Below are positions 45,854-57,770 of a stretch of 64,000 bases of DNA, one piece after another. The DNA is taken from positions 1,798,001 through 1,862,000 of the forward strand of contig JAYXKI010000002.1 in assembly GCA_037892935.1 (NCBI GenBank). The letters are read 5' to 3'. The position numbers were made by a program, and so were the translations under genes. Under the pieces are notes generated by a model. It made no database searches. It was not told the DNA's origin and saw nothing but the letters and a program-made list of their open reading frames with translations. Numbering within the stretch: position 1 is the first letter of the stretch; each line of letters opens with the position of its first letter. Source of the DNA: Phlebopus portentosus. Taxonomy: Eukaryota; Basidiomycota; Agaricomycetes; Boletales; Boletinellaceae.

Positions 45854-46496
45854 TTTTTGGCACATACTGTCATCACCGGAGACCCAAATCTGGAACTGGA
45901 CGAAGTTGCCACACTGAAGAGCATCATCATGCCTCTTATGTACCAAGAAAGAGGTTAGTAGGAAGAGCATCTTGGTTGATGTGTGATTTAAAATTATTTG
46001 ACAGTGACTCTGTACAATATCGCATACTTATAAGAGCTCGTGCAGAATGGATTGAGAGAATACCCTCAAGTGCAATATGTAATTCAAGATACCGGAAAGC
46101 ATATAGATCTTTGGTACAATAAGCATATGGACGTCTTTCTTCAGTATCAATGTAGTTATATCATCTTCAACTGACAGTCATCATTGCACAAGATGTCTAT
46201 GGTGTGTCTCCAGGTCTGACTAGTGCCCTATTTGAGTGCATACCCAACCTATATGTTCATGTCTGAACTCTGACCAATTTTATGCAGGCTTTCGTCTCAA
46301 TCTTTCTATCACTCCTCTGTACAATGCCGGCTTCCATAGTGATGAATGAACATGCAGTATGTTATATTGCTTCCACTTTGTGTTATTGTCTCTAATCTCT
46401 GTGTAGCATTCCCCAGAGCAAGGAGACTGGGGCCAAACTCAGTCAAATAGCATGGGTCTCCAGGCAGATCATTTTGCTCCAAGCGAACAAGATCAT
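45854..46496 (+). pseudogene. RPB1 fragment, T copy 2
   Basis: Collinear with 13928-14570 and with similar lesions: AHTVITGDPNLELDEVATLKSI, intron, TPYNI-type block decayed to [25 protein letters not shown]. Not functional. Confidence 0.8.
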
Positions 46497-46902
46497 TGGC
46501 TGCTATCCTCAAGGGTGACACCTCAGAGAAGACCCAAGACCCCTTCTTGCTCGATGTCACTCCTCTGTCGCTCAGCATTGAGACTACTGGCAGTGTCATA
46601 ACTGCATTTATCAAGCATAATATGACTGTCCCAATGAAGAAGTCAGAGATCTTCTTGACATATGCTGACAATGATTCAAGGAGCTGTGCCAGGATCTCTT
46701 CCATTCTACGCTTGAGCCTGTTGAGAAGATTATCCGGGACTCCAAGATAGACAATTCTAATTTACACAAGATCATCCTCGTTGATGGTTCCACCCGTATA
46801 CCCCAAATTGTCAAGTTCATGCCTGACTTCTTCAATGGCAAGGAGCCATGCAAGTCTATCAACCCAGATGAGGCTGTTGTGTACGGTGCTACCATCTGCT
46901 AA
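46493..46902 (+). pseudogene. Second HSP70 fragment, T copy 2
   Basis: [33 protein letters not shown], then [29 protein letters not shown] in another frame, ending TAA at 46900-46902. Counterpart of 14567-14976. Confidence 0.8.
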
Positions 46903-47555
46903 GCTTGCATGTATTTTGATAATTTCTAATCAAATATAATTATAAATTGGTCTGAAAGCAGAAAACAAAATTTCTAAATGTTGAGGCAGCAGAGCCTGTT
47001 AACAAAGCAGAGAGTAAATGTATGCAGGCCTACACATAGAGATGTAGGTCATGTATGCATATCTATATGTATGTACAACCTATTTCATCTAGATGGTCCG
47101 TGCTAAACCAGTGCTGGTTATACATTTGCAATTTAATTTGGATCTCGTGTAGATGATGTACAAAGCTAGTGTAGTCACAGGTTACATGACCTACCCAAAT
47201 ACACACCTCCTAAGAGTAAGAGCAATGGATACGTACACATCCGAGTTTTTGAAGACTTTCCCACAATCACATGATAGAGTTAAATAACACCTTAAATATA
47301 GTACAGTACTTTCTGGTTATGCTGACCTTCTGAGCTTGCTTTGTTTACATCAGGCAGCTTTAGAAAGTGCTATAATGATATAAATTTAGGTTCAATTTTA
47401 TCAAGATTTGTTTGTTATTATTAGGACTTGTGAACATGGGGAGCATCAATCTTGTCTTTTTTTTTCGGTCTTACCCTTTTGTTGCATGTGACGAAGTTGA
47501 CTTTGCAACTCGCAACTCACACAAGTCACATCCCTCCTTCCCCATCCTCATCTCC
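46903..47555. other. Non-coding stretch inside T copy 2
   Basis: Collinear with 14977-15629; no gene recognised. Confidence 0.5.
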
Positions 47556-47830
47556 TTACTGCCCTCGACCGGCGACATCACCTTGCATATGCTTGACTTG
47601 CCAGTAGGCTGGCAGTTTCAGGCTCACACCCTTCATTGATGCTGACCACAGGTATGAGATTTCATTGATGCCTTGCTGTAGGGTGTTGGGAGATAACTTC
47701 TTATCGTTATAGAGGACGGTGTAGTGAACTGCACAAGCAATACCTTACATGCCTGCATGAGCCTGCAAAGAGAAATCGTAGTCGTAAATGCTCATCATGC
47801 CCTGGTCTATGCTCGTTCCCACCATAGAGC
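47556..47830 (-). pseudogene. Argonaute PIWI C-terminal fragment, T copy 2
   Basis: SMVGTSIDQGMMSIYDYDFSLQAHAGM, then a stop not present in copy 1, then AVHYTVL and LQQGINEISYLW. Minus strand. Confidence 0.8.
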
Positions 47831-47867
47831 ACAAGGTCTTGTCAGTCGTCGTGATGTGCAGGATGCG

Positions 47868-48400
47868 TCTGATGAACTTCAGTGACTTCATGGAGACTCG
47901 GGCATTTGCCAGAGATCGCTCTCGAGCTGTACGCAATGGTTTCACAATTCAGCAAGACAACGGACCAATAGCTATCGAGTCTCACAAACGATGTACACGT
48001 TTTCATATCCTTTCACTCTATCTCATGTATGACGTACCTACGTTTGATCAAGCTTTGGAGATCCAGCAGCTTATGAACTGTGAGTCCTCAACCTTGCCGT
48101 CAAGTTGTTGTCTGGATCTTTACGCCTGCAAAAGCTCTGCTGTCTCTAAAGGAGTTCTGTGATGATCAAAGAGGAAAGGCTGAATCACCTAACAAATTGG
48201 AGATGCGTGTATACCATTGTCTCAGCCTCATCCATGACCAGCACGAACAAAATGATAGACCTCCACCACATATCGCCGCTGACCTAGCCTTCCAGCTTAT
48301 ATCCTGTTTCCACAGTGAAGTCCAGGCTGCCACAGTCCGATCACGAAGACTTCGAAGCTCAGAGTCAATGGGGCTGCCATGCAAACATTTGCTGAACTAG
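47868..48400 (+). pseudogene. SAC3/GANP-family fragment, T copy 2
   Basis: ETRAFARDRSRAVRNGFTIQQ, GPIAIESHKRCTRFHILSLYLM (Arg codon CGA intact here), gap, LLSLKEFCDDQRGKAESPN, LAFQLIS, and SKLRVNGAAMQTFAELA in the next frame. Better preserved than copy 1. Confidence 0.8.
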
Positions 48401-48519
48401 CGACCACCACTGACGGTCATCAACATCATCGACACTTGTTTGACAGGCAGCCTTGGGAATATGCAAGTTCCAGTGTTTTCGTACAGCAACTCAAGAAACT
48501 GTATAGGGGCATTTCGAAC

Positions 48520-50660
48520 TTAGGATTGTCTGCAGCTGGGGTAGAACCAAGTCTGATGACCTTTGCTACAAGTGATGTAAGTCAACTTCGGTTTGTATTT
48601 CTTCAGTTCACCGAATGCTTCATTCAGCTGCTTGATCTTGGTGGCCATTACCCACGTGTGCTGGCCGTCTGAAATACTGGCACGGAATATAAGGATCCGT
48701 TTGGGGAATGAGCCCATGCTTTGACGGTAGCTCTTTAAGCATTCCAGAATCATACCACGTAAGTTTTCAACTGTCTATGAATAGCTGCATCAGGCACCTG
48801 CATAATAGCATAAAAACGAGAGCTCACCTCTTCTTTTACTCCCTGAAGGGAGACACTTGCATAGCACTGGGGTGAAGTTCACGTCGCACGACACCACGAC
48901 CGCTGCGATACCAGGCGTGCCCTTGACCGCATTCCCACCTGGCTTAATCACATCAAACCCGACCACCATTGTGTTTGCCAGCCATTTCAGAGAAGTAGGC
49001 TCCAGCCGATGGTTGACTCCACCGAGCTTTGTGTTAACCTTGAGCACGAGATTTGGCAGATACTGATCGTGGCCCTCCTTGTCGAGCATATTCTCGATGA
49101 GGCCAATCACGGACTGGAAGTCCTGGCCGACATCAAAGTACCGGTGGAGTCCCGCATAGATGTGCTTATTTTTGTTTGACATGAGGGCAAGAACCATTTG
49201 GGGCCTGCCTGGCAGCGATTCGAACAACCTTGATACTTTGTCCACATCCTCATCACGGTATGGATCCTCTCAACTCAGATGGCGGAGCTGCAGGACCTGC
49301 ATGATGAAGTCCGAGTTGACGTTCATTCCATGTGCATGATATTTTCCGATTAGAGCCTTCACCGCTTCACGCACCTGCACCTCGAGCGAGCTGTCGGACT
49401 CTTCTATATTCCCATCCTTTAAGACCACAACTGCAAGGTGTTTAAGCTCTGCAAGCCTTGCGAACTGAATGCCACGTGCCGTCCAAGATCCATTGACAAT
49501 TTGTGCATGGCCCGAAGGATAAATCACCAATGGTGCGGGGAGAATGCGAGCCATGACAACAGCCATATTTGTCGAGATTTTGATTCCGAAGCTGGCCATT
49601 GGAGGTGTGCCCTCCTTGAAGCCTAGGAGACAGAGACCCTTGATAGTGATTGTCTGTGCATGACCGGCTGGCGTCTTGTTGTTTGCAGCACACAGGGCTG
49701 CACTCTCCCCAGACTTCAGCTCACCTGCGAAAAGGGTCCCTGGTACAATCTTGCACAGCTCGGCTGGTACGAAAACGTCCTTGCCCTCTTTCCCGACATT
49801 CACCATGGGCAGATCATCTGCGTGGCAGAGTGTGATGTGGAACTCTGTGCAATAGTCAGCACGATTCCTATTCGATCCACAGATGACTTACTTTTCTGGA
49901 AATATTCCTCCACTGTGATATTGCCGAATTTTTCACTCTGGATCTTTGTCCGTCTCGCCGTACCGGGTCCAATTGCCTTCACGGTGTTGTGCCTATCATA
50001 CCCGAGGTAACTTGTAACTACCCTCATATTACTGAAGAATTTCTGAGGTACGGCACCGCAAGATTGCTGCATGAACTCGCGCAGCGCATCGGCCATGCTT
50101 CGCGGGACGTGGAACGCACTCATGTATGTATTCACGCTAACCATGAGGGACTTGTGAACTGGACGGACAGAAGCGAAGAAGCCGTTGACGACCTTGATGC
50201 TAGGGCAAGTAGGCACGCCCGTATCCGTATCAGGGTCGAAATAGTATGCATCCTTGGTGAGTGCGCGAAAACCAGTGTGAGCGGCATGCACCATAACAAT
50301 CAGGTTGAAGGCCGAGATGATAGGTGCAGGATTGTAGTCGGGATTCTCACCACGTAGGTACCTGTTGAAGAAAGAAGTCAGTATCACTATTAGATTACGG
50401 TCGAAGGGCAAGCCTTACCCAGCGAGGTCCGCTGATTTAAGAGGATTAGGTCCGACAAGTGTGACAAAGTACGAGATATTGTGCGTGCGTGCGCCCAGTT
50501 CCTCGGACGACGGGGCCAGTGCCGTCATCGTGACCTGAAAGTTTTTTGGCAGTGGCAGCTTTGCGACGAGGCAACCGATGCCATCATGCACGATGCCCTG
50601 CACGTTCTGCGACAGTTCCTGAGACTGAGCAAATTCGGCAACAATGTGCCTGCACAAGTC
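48520..50660 (-). pseudogene. Argonaute fragment (N, PAZ, MID, part PIWI), T copy 2
   Basis: Collinear with 16594-18734. N-domain exon about 50657-50415, intron-like gap, 50357-49880 linker and PAZ start, 49806-49270 PAZ/MID, then TGA at 49270 where copy 1 has CGA, and 49245-48790 PIWI start. Same Ala for Asp change in LIFRASISDGQ as copy 1, so that change predates duplication of the element or was in the captured source. Confidence 0.84.
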
Positions 50661-50790
50661 GACGGCCTCCTAGGTACGGCACTGCAAGATTACTGCATGA
50701 ACTTGCGCAGTGCATTGGCCATGCTGTGTGGGACATGGAATGCACTCATGCACATCTCCAGGCTGGTGCTGAATGGACCTGTAAGGTAAT
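50661..50790 (-). pseudogene. Duplicated Argonaute exon scrap, T copy 2
   Basis: Counterpart of 18735-18860. From 50790 to 51245 no gene is recognised. Confidence 0.58.
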
Positions 50791-51244
50791 TGGCTCCTTA
50801 TGTTGAGCCACCGAATTGTGGATGTGTACGCATCCACATTCTGAACCATCTCTCACCTTGCAGATTGCAATGGCTTCAGGCCACTTCATTACCTTTTCTT
50901 TTAATTGTTGTTCTGGCTGTTGAGAGGTCTGTGGTTCTTGGACACCTCTGTCCCTGTCGCAGCGGGCAGCCCAGGTGTAGAGGCAGTATGTTGAGTGCTG
51001 CTGAACCTGTGCACTTAGCTAGGGTGGCACCTATTATACTGTGGCTGTTTGCCAGCCAGCTGGAGGTGTGCTATGCACTGCTGAACCTGTGCTACTTAGC
51101 TGGGGCGGCGCTAGTGCACTCTGACCTTGTGTTAACCAGTTTGGGCCTTGAAGCCAGTGGAAGTTCCTTTGTCCTGTCAATAGTGTCTAGTGTTAACACT
51201 TTTGACCATTTATTATCTCCGACAAGTAGCATTGGTCTATATTA

Positions 51245-51795
51245 GTATAGGTGTATATGAGTGTACGCCTAGCTCACATAGATTCTGTAGTAAGCTGTAC
51301 ATGTAATTAGTTACATGCTTGTATGGGTCTGTAAGTAGTATACTATCGATATATTTAAATTTAATAAAAATTAAATATATTCTCCGATATGCTCGTGGTC
51401 TCTAATAAGTGCTATCTATGATAATATATGACTATCTATATCTTTAATATGCTATGGCAATATATCACCTATAAGAACTATCAACTATAAGCATCTAGTA
51501 TCAGCTATAAACTCATACTAATTACTATAAGGTATTATGCACTATGTGCTAGTAGCACTATAAATCTGTATCAATTGCTACAGGTTGCTATATATTATGC
51601 ACTATTCATCTCTTTCTAGTACTATGAATAAATATTAACTATAGCATCTATACACTGTTACAGCCCTCTATATAGTAGGGGGGTCATGATAAATCACTAT
51701 GGACTACTAACCTACTATAGGCTGCTATATAGCAGCCTATAGTAGTGAGTAGCTATGAGTAGCTATGGGTAGCTATGGGTAGCAGTGGATAATTT
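51245..51795. repeat. AT-rich right subterminal region of T copy 2
   Basis: Same TAG-rich composition as 19320-19868, with the 34-bp palindrome at 51712-51745 and the GTAGCTATG repeats before the TIR. Confidence 0.6.
51712..51745. repeat. 34-bp perfect palindrome in T copy 2
   Basis: Identical to 19785-19818. Confidence 0.85.
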
Positions 51796-51812
51796 GGACT
51801 GTTTTCCTGATG
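51796..51812 (-). repeat. Right terminal inverted repeat of T copy 2
   Basis: Identical to 19869-19885; followed by CCA target duplication. Confidence 0.87.
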
Positions 51813-52098
51813 CCAGTGTGTTAAGAGGATCGAAAGATGGGGGAAAGAGGGCCTACTTCTAATGCTATTTATGCTTTCTAGATAATCTATTTTCTATCCT
51901 ATTTCTTACTCATCTTCTCTCCACTTTACTCCACCATGCTCCACCTCGCTCCACTTCTCTCTACCATTATATCACTTCCTTTGTCATTCTGCTCCACTGA
52001 GCGCCACTTTGCTCCAATGTATCTCCACTATGATGGAATTCTGTGAGGTTGCTGACTGAGACAATAGAGGTGCTGCTCCAGTATGGAAAGCTCCACTG

Positions 52099-52740
52099 TC
52101 AGTGCTCCACTATGACGTCGATTCCATCACCAGGTGGGATTGTAGCTCTTGGTGCAATGTAGGCAGCTTGATATGTGACTTTTCGCTGTTTGTCTTGTGG
52201 TCCAAAGGGTATAAGTACAACTCGCACATTGGTATTAAGATGTCAGGTTGGTGTAGAGTATGGTCCAATGCATACCATGAACTGTATGAGTTCCGCTGGG
52301 GGATACAGTTGTGTTCGAGTAACTAGCCATGCTTTGCCTGAGAGTCTAACATCGCGAATGTATTATCATATCCTTCGTTGGAGTACCAGTTATAGTTGCT
52401 TGGTGTCCAGGTTTGCATTCCTTGGTAAATAAAGGTTTGCTTGTACTATAGAGGCTGGACATGAGTTATGCAGCTCTGGCTTGTACCATCCTAGTATCCT
52501 CCAAGTTATTGGGTCTGCAGCTCGAGGGGTTCGAGTTGTAACAATGAGTTCTTCATGTCGCTTGGGTACTATAGGATTTGGTGGATTGGCATGTAACGCT
52601 TCTTGCGTGTGATGTTGGACTTCGATTTGGCAGTCACGCGTTTTGCTTATAGCATAACATACTGTGAAGTATATCTCATAAAGGACCATATACACTCAGG
52701 CACAAGTCTGACAGTGCTAGAATGCTAGTGATGTCTCCAT
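52099..52740 (-). pseudogene. LTR-encoded reading frame of family C, copy in solo LTR
   Basis: Same 642-nt length and frame as 27360-28001. Has its own stops at different codons (Gln, Trp and Arg positions by comparison), while keeping CGA, TGG and CGA where the other copy has stops. All changes between them at these codons are C-to-T or G-to-A. Function unknown. Confidence 0.48.
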
Positions 52741-53132
52741 TGAGCTCAGATTAGCCTTTAGACTTTAGGTGTTAGACTTTAGTAGTCATGTTCTAGACTT
52801 CTCGGGCTTCTAGTAGTTTTGATTGCTTCTTGACTTCTTTTGATTGGGTCGGATCGGGAGTTTGGTCGGCGGTGTTAAAATGATAGCCAGCGGTAGTAAA
52901 TCGGTGGTGGTAATTACCGGTTGGCGGTGTTAAGTAGTTCACGGGGTTACATACTTGTGGTGTGCTTCTTAGGTGCCCGTATATTGCTGCTGATGCTCAT
53001 GACCGTTGCCTTAGTCACGTTAACAGTAGTTTGGCTCTAGTGACTGCTAGACTGTTACTAGTTGCATTTGAAATGCTGATCCTGTTGATCTGCTGATTGA
53101 TCTTGATGCGAGTTTTTGAGCGGATCCTTTCA

Positions 53133-53861
53133 CATACTTCTGCAACATCAGTCTTTGCATAGTATAGGTACCCACATCTGATCATATTAGATGCATCCCA
53201 GTTGGAATATATTGTGATTGCATCTACATCGTTAAAGAAGTGGAACAGTTCCTTCAGATCAGAACCATCAAATATTGGTGCTCTCTTGTTACCTCAAAGA
53301 GGCAGTCTAACTACAGCCATCTGGTTTGATATATGCTGCAACTGCTGATAATTAGTCTGAAGTTGGTTAAGGATCTGTACGTTACTTCCCAGTCCTTGGA
53401 GGTGGTGAGCGAGAGTTAACCTGCTCAGTTGCGACTGTTGCACAAGTAGATTGACTTAGATTGCTTGATTGGAAGTCTGAGGCTGTTGGAGCCTAGCGGG
53501 GTCTGGGTAATTGAGTTGAACAGTGATATCCTCTAGCAATGAGGATTCTTGCTCAGAGGATTCAGTAGGTAGATTGGTTTCTTGGAAATTAAAAGGAGAC
53601 AATTTGGCCGACACCTCTAATGATAGTAGGGTACTGGACTCAGTTAGGGGTGAAGGCTGAATTACTGAAGAACTTAGCAATAATGCTGTAGTGCTTCTAG
53701 TGCTTGCTCTCTGCCTAGGTGTCTGAGGTGTGACTTGGGGTAAGGCTTGGTGAACTATGGGGATATAGACTGATTGACTGCAGATAGTCCGAGTACTACC
53801 TGGAGTTTGGTTACTTATTTTGGATAAACAGTGAATTTTCTCCCTCACTGTGGGCTCCACT
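53133..53861 (-). pseudogene. Element D gag, N-terminal fragment
   Basis: Minus strand from the primer-binding site: IHCLSKISNQTPGS..., SQSVYIPIVHQALP, then a Ser/Thr/Pro-rich stretch to a stop at 53456, then LQGLGSNVQILNQLQTNYQQLQHISNQMAVV and KRAPIFDGSDLKELFHFFNDV, ending LYYAKTDVAEV at the solo LTR. Matches gag A along its length, including the ATG-less N-terminus. Interrupted by the solo LTR; continues at 29174. Confidence 0.85.
53842..53859 (-). other. Primer-binding site of element D
   Basis: Minus strand TGGAGCCCACAGTGAGGG, two bases inside the LTR, same family as A and B. Confidence 0.7.
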
Positions 53862-54453
53862 TAAAACTCCTTTAGATTGTCTGATAGCTGAGGAGTGTCT
53901 CAGTTCTTGGGGGCTGTTCGGTAAGATCAAAATGAGTAGAAAAGAGAAGGGTGAGCTTGGGAGAATACTAGAGTGAGACTAATGTGTTGACCTGAGTTCC
54001 AGAGTAGTTCTGGAAGGGATGGAGGAGAAATAGGATTGAAGGCTGCTGGATGTATATGAGGGGGGGATTGAGTTAAGAAGATAGGTAAAGAAGCAAAGTG
54101 GGAGAAGTTGAAGCAAGTGAGATTAAAGGTGATAATGCAAAGGTAAACAATGTCCTCACAGGTAATCCCTCAATGGATTTGAACCCTAGAGGCAGGAAAC
54201 GATGAGGCAAAGCTTAGAGAAAGACTTCTTCTAAGTGCTGATGATACAAAAGTGGTTCTTACAAGGATCCAAATACGATATAATGAGTTACGACAAGTTA
54301 TGACAAGTTTCAATGGGTTTCAAAATGAAACAGAGCGATACAATGTGGAATGAAGTGATATATAAAGGACTCAGGTGAGACTTTGCATAGGGGTATAAGG
54401 AAGAGTGATAAGGATCTCGAACTTCAATATGGGTTGAACTGATCACACTGGGC
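53862..54453 (-). repeat. 5' LTR of element D (extent inferred)
   Basis: Inner end reads TAAAACTCC on the plus strand, aligning with TGAAACTCC of A after the same two-base spacer. The outer end is not proven; I place it where the gypsy RT fragment begins. No coding content seen. Confidence 0.5.
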
Positions 54454-54840
54454 TCAGGTACAATCTCCCAGGTATAGTTGAAAGATATGATTCATTAGAG
54501 CTTGGTACGTTGCTCCACTATTACAATCTCCCAATTGCATTACTTGACTAACCATTGTGCCATCAGGTGTATTGAATATAGTTCTCAATACATGTTCTGG
54601 GACAACTCGAATTTGCTCATAAGCATCTTTTCCATCTATTAATGATCTGTATTTCTTAGATACAACTCTACAAAGTACAGATTCAATGTCGGGCAATGAT
54701 GAAGTTAATTTTCAAGTATTTGCATTCTGATCTCATAAGTCTACAACCATTCTCAATCAAATCAGTTCATCTTTATTCTTACAAGGTTTTTGCAGCAATA
54801 ACATTGGCATTGCATTTGAACCAGTGTAAGGAGCATCAAC
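54454..54840 (-). pseudogene. Gypsy RT fragment, minus strand (inverted part of element E or another element)
   Basis: Minus-strand translation MPMLLLQKP..., LPDIESVLCRVVSKKYRSLIDGKDAYEQIRVVPEHV, FNTPDGTMVSQVMQLGDCNSGATYQALMNHIFQLYLG: the first half of a gypsy RT up to just before the YLDD box. Two stops upstream. The remainder of a like RT runs on the plus strand from about 55590. Confidence 0.8.
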
Positions 54841-55589
54841 ATGCTAGGTCCGAGATTACACATGAGACATGTGTTCTGCAGTAACCTGCATTGTAACAGC
54901 AGAACTCAGTGTGGATCAACTTGATTTAAAATAGAACAGACTACTACAGTCTCTTGCACTCGACTGCTGTGTAGGAAGAACTCTCGATGCTCAGAATCCA
55001 TCATAAGTGGCCAATTGGACGTTCAAGCCACCCAGTCAAAAACTTACAAAGGGCTGACTTAGCTAGCTTGTCTTACTAAAACCTAGGCACGAGAGATAAA
55101 TTGAAGGATTTGCAATCGGCCCTCAATGCCTCCCAAGCTTCAACCTGATGCAATGTGCTCTAGCTTTTCCCTTTTGAGTCCCATATGTATCTATATTTTG
55201 TTTTGTCCCCCTATGATTCTTATGCTTGTCATTCTATATGCACTTACATTTTGTATTGTGCTCTATAGTCATTATGCTCACTACTATCTAGATATGCTCA
55301 CTTCATCTTTTGTTTCCCATATGTTCCTTTATGTTTACCACTTCCGATTTCCTTTCGGTATGCTCCCTGATGCTCTAAAGGCTCAGGTTCAGATAATGTT
55401 ATAAATAGACATGCTACTCATAGTAGGAGCCCAGTTAGTTTAGCTCGAGACAGCTCAGTTTAGAGTTCAGTTTGGACAAGAATCCTACTCTAGCTACAGT
55501 TAAGATTAATTTAACTCTTCCTATACTCTCTTTAACTCTTTAACTCTCACAAATACACAATAGTTCTGTTTCATACGCCTTAAGTCTTC
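54841..55589. other. Unassigned stretch between inverted gypsy halves
   Basis: No recognised protein. A 92-codon hydrophobic plus-strand frame (55126-55404) is AT-rich and unsupported. The part near 55400-55600 (CT-rich, ending CTGCA) looks like an LTR end, but I found no partner. Confidence 0.35.
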
Positions 55590-57770
55590 TGCCCTGCAGT
55601 TGTACCTGTGACCTGGTGATATATTCTGATATGGTTGAAGATCACATTTGACATCTGAAAATTGTTATTGACATTTTGCACAAAGAACAGTTTTACCTTA
55701 GTGAACACAAGATGCAACTGTTTCAACCAGAATTATGCATATTAGAGCATATAGTCAATGATAATAGTATCAGGATGGACCCATATAAAATAGATTCTAT
55801 TCAAAAATGGAAGGTACCAAGCAGTAAAGATTTGTTGAGATGATTCTTAGATGCAGTAGGGTATTTAGCACCAAATATTCCACAGCTGAGAATACCAATA
55901 GGAGTACTTACCAATATTTTGGGTGAAACTGCTCAATTTCAATGGTCATTCACTAAATAATGAGCATTTGACCAAATTGTAAAATTGGTACATAATTTTT
56001 AAAATCATCATTATGTAGTTTTGCAATATAGGAAAAACACACCTCCAATCAATGTAACTATAGATGCTTCTCACACTGGAATTGAAGGAATAATCAGTCA
56101 AGGAGACAATTAGCAAAATGCAAAAGTTGCTACATTTTATTCTACTAAGTTGAATTCTGCACAGCAGAACTATCCTGTATATAACAAAGAATTGTTAGCA
56201 AGAGTCAAGACTATGCTCAGACACAAAAACTTACTTCAAGGAGCACATTTCCAATGGCTTACAGATCATAAACTACTACAACACTTATTTGAACAGCCAA
56301 ATCTAAGTGGCAGACAAGCTAGATAGATAGAGAAAATTTCAGATTTTAACTTCAAAGTAATCTATGTTACAGGAACTGAAAATATCTTAGCAGATGCATT
56401 ATCATGCATATACGCAGAAGACTTACCTGGTACAGTTCAAACTCAATCAGAATACACAAATCAGATTGATAATGATGATATACCAGTCTTACACCGCTTG
56501 GAAAATAAAGGTGCAAGCCCAATACTAGTTAATCCAATGCATATACTTCATATGTATTCTATTCCAATCTATGAGAACATGGATCAACTTTTAAATATGG
56601 CTATAAATATACCTAAAAGACTTTGAATTACCTTTAAAAGAGGAGAACAGCAAGATAATTTATCTAATATTCAGGAGGGCAGAATACAAAGACCATAAAT
56701 TAAAAAAGTGACTTTGAGAATCTGAAATCAAGACACACCTAGCAACAACAGTCTTGATGATCGACAAAATAATCTGCATGAGAAAGACATGACTCAGCAA
56801 AAAGATTGACTCACTAATCTATCCTCTGAGCCAATCACTAGAAATAGCAAGATGATCCAAGATTATCCTCATGCACCAATCCCATCTAAACTTTCACAAG
56901 TCGTGACTTTCAAGTTAACACATACAGGCAAGGAAATGGACACCATTGATCCACAATTTCCTACAATACAGTCAGATACTCAAAATTTACAACAGTCAGT
57001 AGAACTAACACTCACCAATATGATTGCACAAGTACAACTACAAATACAGTTTCCTAACTGTTTGAAAAATCTATTTCATGAAGATCAGTTTTTCAAACTG
57101 ATCATGGAGAATCCTGCCCACTACAAAAATTTTCACATCAAAAATAGATTGATATTTTGATAGGAGAGCAAGAGATACCTGCTATATATACCCAGAATTC
57201 TGCTCAACAACAGGAGTGCATGAAAAATTGTAATTGAGCATGCACATTCAATTCTTGCACACTTGGAAATACGAAAAATATTGCAATATCTAAGAGATTA
57301 GGTCTGGTGGAAAGAAATGGTATCAGATATTAGCTTATATTGTGATTTATGTCATACCTATAAGATTTCGAAGCTAAATCACTAAAGGCCATATGAATTG
57401 TTGAATCCATTAAATGCACTAATGCAACCTTAGCAAACTATTGGCATAGATTTTATAGGACCATTTCCTGAATCCAAGAATCGACTTAGTTCATTTGATA
57501 TGATCTGCATAATTGTATGTTTACTCACCAGAATAGTTTATTTACTACCTTGTAAGCAAATATACAGAGCTAAAGAGTTTGCTAAGTTGATTTTTAAGAA
57601 TGTATACAAATTGCATAGCTTACCCAAGTTGATTGTGAGCGATCAAGGATTGTTGTTCATAAGTACACTGTAAAAATACTTAAATAAGTTATTAAATGTA
57701 AGATTGAAATTATCAAGCACTTACTATCCACAAACTAATGGAGCAATGGAGCAAATGAACAAAACTATTA
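55590..57770 (+). pseudogene. Element E: decayed Ty3/gypsy pol, RT to integrase
   Basis: Plus strand, same frame in long blocks with many stops: LVIYSDMVEDHI, HKMQLFQPELCILEHIV, QKWKVPSSKDLLR, RNase H VTIDASHTGIEGII and YPVYNKELLARVK, FNFKVIYVTGTENILADALS, spacer (56852-57160, DQFFKLIMENPAHYKNF), integrase finger remnant (CDLCHTYK), GIDFIGPFPESKNR, IVSDQGLLF, TYYPQTNGAMEQMNKTI. Cut at 57770 by the copia LTR. Distinct lineage from A-D. Confidence 0.85.

Larger units (their letters stand above)
29419..51812. mobile_element. TIR transposon T, copy 2, carrying host gene fragments and element B
   Basis: Left end 29419-29435, right end 51796-51812, inverted repeats as in copy 1. Target duplication CCA (29416-29418 and 51813-51815). 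The unbroken LTR of element C shows the empty site, near 27074-27078. Interior is collinear with copy 1: HSP70, RPB1, HSP70, Argonaute/SAC3 mosaic, AT-rich right end. Element B sits in its HSP70 fragment. Confidence 0.88.
29175..53132 (-). mobile_element. Solo LTR of family C, split by transposon T copy 2
   Basis: LTR pieces 29175-29418 and 51816-53132 make 1561 bp when T is removed. Flanked by CATAC at 29170-29174 and 53133-53137, a 5-bp target duplication. Joining the flanks restores the D gag reading frame (AEV/WKTLPE), so this was a clean insertion followed by LTR-LTR recombination before or after T arrived. Confidence 0.88.

Noticed and set aside
29175..53132. A full family-C element between 29175 and 53132
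   Set aside because: Only one LTR is present and the two pieces add up to one LTR length; no gag or pol of family C lies inside.
55126..55404. 92-codon hydrophobic frame
   Set aside because: AT-rich, no neighbour, no homologous copy in the window; hydrophobicity follows from T-rich codons.
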